In this document: piece after piece, positions 11,485-12,394 of the stretch
How the letters are laid out: every line of letters starts with the position of its first letter
How positions within the stretch are numbered: the stretch's first letter is position 1
Assembly (NCBI GenBank): GCA_002404795.1
Contig: DHKK01000032.1
Location: 1-12,394 of the forward strand
Source: Clostridiales bacterium UBA4696
Lineage (GTDB): Bacteria; Bacillota; Clostridia; Oscillospirales; Oscillospiraceae
Direction of reading: 5' to 3'
Length of the DNA stretch: 12,394 bases
Translations under genes and position numbers: made by a program
The notes under the pieces: generated by a model
Told to the model about the DNA's origin: nothing
Databases searched by the model: none
The model's input: only the letters and a program-made list of their open reading frames with translations

Positions 11485-11493
11485 TGGTACGAT
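11485..11493 (+). promoter_or_regulatory. Possible extended -10 promoter of the DUF554 gene
   Basis: TGGTACGAT is an extended -10 (hexamer 11488-11493) about 32 bp before the DUF554 start. No good -35 is present; TTCCTT at 17-bp spacing is poor. The candidate is therefore modest. Confidence 0.4.
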
Positions 11494-11525
11494 GATGGAA
11501 ATTTCCGTCGGAAGGAGCGCTTCGC

Positions 11526-12221
11526 ATGCTCGCTGTTCTCGTCAATACGCTGGCCGTCCTGCTCGGTAGCACCGTCGGTCTTCTGGCCCGGAAAGGCATC
11601 CCGGAAAAGGTCTCCGGCGCGATCATGACCGCCATCTCCCTCTGCACGCTCTATGCCGGCGTCAGCGGCACACTCAAGGGTGAAAATACGCTGGTGCTGA
11701 TCGTCTCCATGGTCCTCGGCACCGCTGCAGGCACGCTTCTGGATCTCGACGGCGCGCTCGCCCGCCTAGGCAGGGCCATCGAGTCGCGCTTCCGCCGCAC
11801 GGACGGCAAGACCAGCGTGGCCGAGGGCTTCGTGACCGCCTCGCTGCTGTTCTGCATCGGCGCGATGACCTTCGTCGGCTGCATCAACGCGGGCCTCCGG
11901 CAGGACTATGAGCTGCTGTTCACCAAATCCCTGCTGGATCTCATCTCCTCCTGCATGCTCTCCGTCACGCTCGGCGTCGGCGTTCTGTGCTCGGCCGGGT
12001 TCGTTCTGGTCTTCCAAGGGGCGATCGTCCTGCTCGCGCAGGTTCTGGCCCCGGTCCTGTCCGACGCGGCCATCGCGGAGCTGACCTGCTGCGGCTCGGT
12101 CATGATCGTGGCCATCAGCCTCAACATGCTCGGCCTCACGAAGATCAAGACCGCCAACCTCCTGCCCGCCCTGCTCTTCGTCCCCCTCTTCACCTGGATC
12201 TTCTCCTACCTCCCGCTCTGA
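11526..12221 (+). CDS. DUF554 family integral membrane protein (YdfK/YqgA-like)
   Basis: The 231-residue product has about seven hydrophobic helices. It starts with MLAVLVNTLAVLLGSTVGLL. A central charged loop (about 80-98, GRAIESRFRRTDGKTSVAEG) follows, and the C-terminal family hallmark GSVMIVAISLNMLGLTKIKT with ANLLPALLFVP closes the protein. DUF554 proteins occur widely in Firmicutes and Proteobacteria as possible transporters; their substrate is not established. Length and glycine pattern are normal for the family. GGAAGGAG lies eight bases before the ATG and fixes the start. It is divergent from the DUF4015 gene, with a 224-bp spacer holding both promoters, and convergent with a TraX-like gene. 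Confidence 0.93.
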   Translation: MLAVLVNTLAVLLGSTVGLLARKGIPEKVSGAIMTAISLCTLYAGVSGTLKGENTLVLIVSMVLGTAAGTLLDLDGALARLGRAIESRFRRTDGKTSVAEGFVTASLLFCIGAMTFVGCINAGLRQDYELLFTKSLLDLISSCMLSVTLGVGVLCSAGFVLVFQGAIVLLAQVLAPVLSDAAIAELTCCGSVMIVAISLNMLGLTKIKTANLLPALLFVPLFTWIFSYLPL

Positions 12222-12241
12222 CAGCGGAAACCCCATAAACC

Positions 12242-12280
12242 AACGCCCCGCCGGATGGAAGTCATCCGGCGGGGCGTTTT
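12242..12280 (+). terminator. Rho-independent terminator of DUF554
   Basis: A 15- to 16-bp perfect stem (12242-12257 with 12263-12278; core CGCCCCGCCGGATG) with a 5-nt loop is followed by TTTT on the plus strand. It lies between two convergent genes. The minus-strand side is less T-rich (TTGGTTTATGG), so use by the TraX-like gene is possible but weaker. Confidence 0.88.
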
Positions 12281-12310
12281 CCTGATCTTCTCCCGTGATC
12301 CCGCGCGCCT

Positions 12311-12394
12311 TTACCGCAGATACTGGATCGTGCCGAGGATGGCGAGGTGGAGGGGGTAGTAGAGGTAGAAGAGCCATTTCATGACGCGGTTGAC
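12311..12394 (-). CDS. TraX-like membrane protein, C-terminal 27 residues only
   Basis: An open frame enters from the right edge on the minus strand and stops with TAA at 12311. The visible end reads VNRVMKWLFYLYYPLHLAIL followed by GTIQYLR. KWLFYLYYPLHLAIL closely resembles the last membrane helix of the TraX family (F-pilin acetylase-like, acyltransferase-3-type membrane proteins), which in clostridial chromosomes occurs away from conjugation genes. Only the tail is present, so function, start and neighbours cannot be judged. Confidence 0.72.
   Translation of the reverse strand, partial: VNRVMKWLFYLYYPLHLAILGTIQYLR

Noticed and set aside
11766..12377. A 203-codon minus-strand frame opposite the DUF554 gene
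   Set aside because: It is antisense to a clear membrane-protein gene, rich in Asp/Glu/Arg/Gly from reversed hydrophobic codons, and crosses a strong terminator.

Overview
The window looks like part of the chromosome of an endospore-forming, GC-rich Gram-positive anaerobe of the Clostridia, most likely Oscillospiraceae/Ruminococcaceae. The basis is the dipicolinate synthase pair (dpaA-dpaB), long-form HPF, a DUF4364 protein, S-layer-homology and DUF4015 cell-surface proteins, strong AGGAGG-type ribosome binding sites, and dispersed hairpin repeats of the type common in that family. This placement is inferred from gene content and was not tested by a search.

Layout. Positions 1-415 hold no gene. 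They carry three evenly spaced consensus promoters on the minus strand and a leader, which is probably the start of an rRNA operon lying off the left edge. Positions 524-2112 are minus-strand housekeeping genes: hpf, then a two-gene DUF4364/XRE operon, each with its own promoter. Positions 2205-4463 are plus-strand genes: a secreted CAP (SCP/YkwD-like) protein with its own terminator, then the translationally coupled dpaA-dpaB operon that makes spore-core dipicolinic acid. Positions 4409-4708 and 8865-9062 are two clusters of dispersed hairpin repeats flanking a large minus-strand gene (4774-8670) for a 1298-residue secreted protein with Ig-like modules and three SLH domains. Positions 9508-11301 (minus) encode a membrane-anchored SH3/DUF4015 putative glycoside hydrolase. 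Positions 11526-12221 (plus) encode a DUF554 membrane protein, and the right edge cuts the last 27 residues of a TraX-like protein (minus).

The most interesting segment is the apparently empty gap at 9117-9505. Two strong promoters face each other about 270 bp apart and converge on one stem-loop at 9246-9277. The minus transcript encodes a 27-residue peptide whose Shine-Dalgarno sequence is buried in a GAAA-capped hairpin. The plus transcript would be an untranslated RNA of about 95 nt. This is the architecture of a type I toxin-antitoxin locus of the Fst/par kind, but the peptide does not look like Fst. The cassette lies between two near-identical copies of the neighbouring gene's terminator, which suggests how it arrived.

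Overall the window combines ribosome homeostasis (rRNA operon, hpf), sporulation (dpaAB), cell-surface proteins and intergenic small-RNA/repeat material. All functional statements rest on sequence reading and family knowledge; no searches were run.
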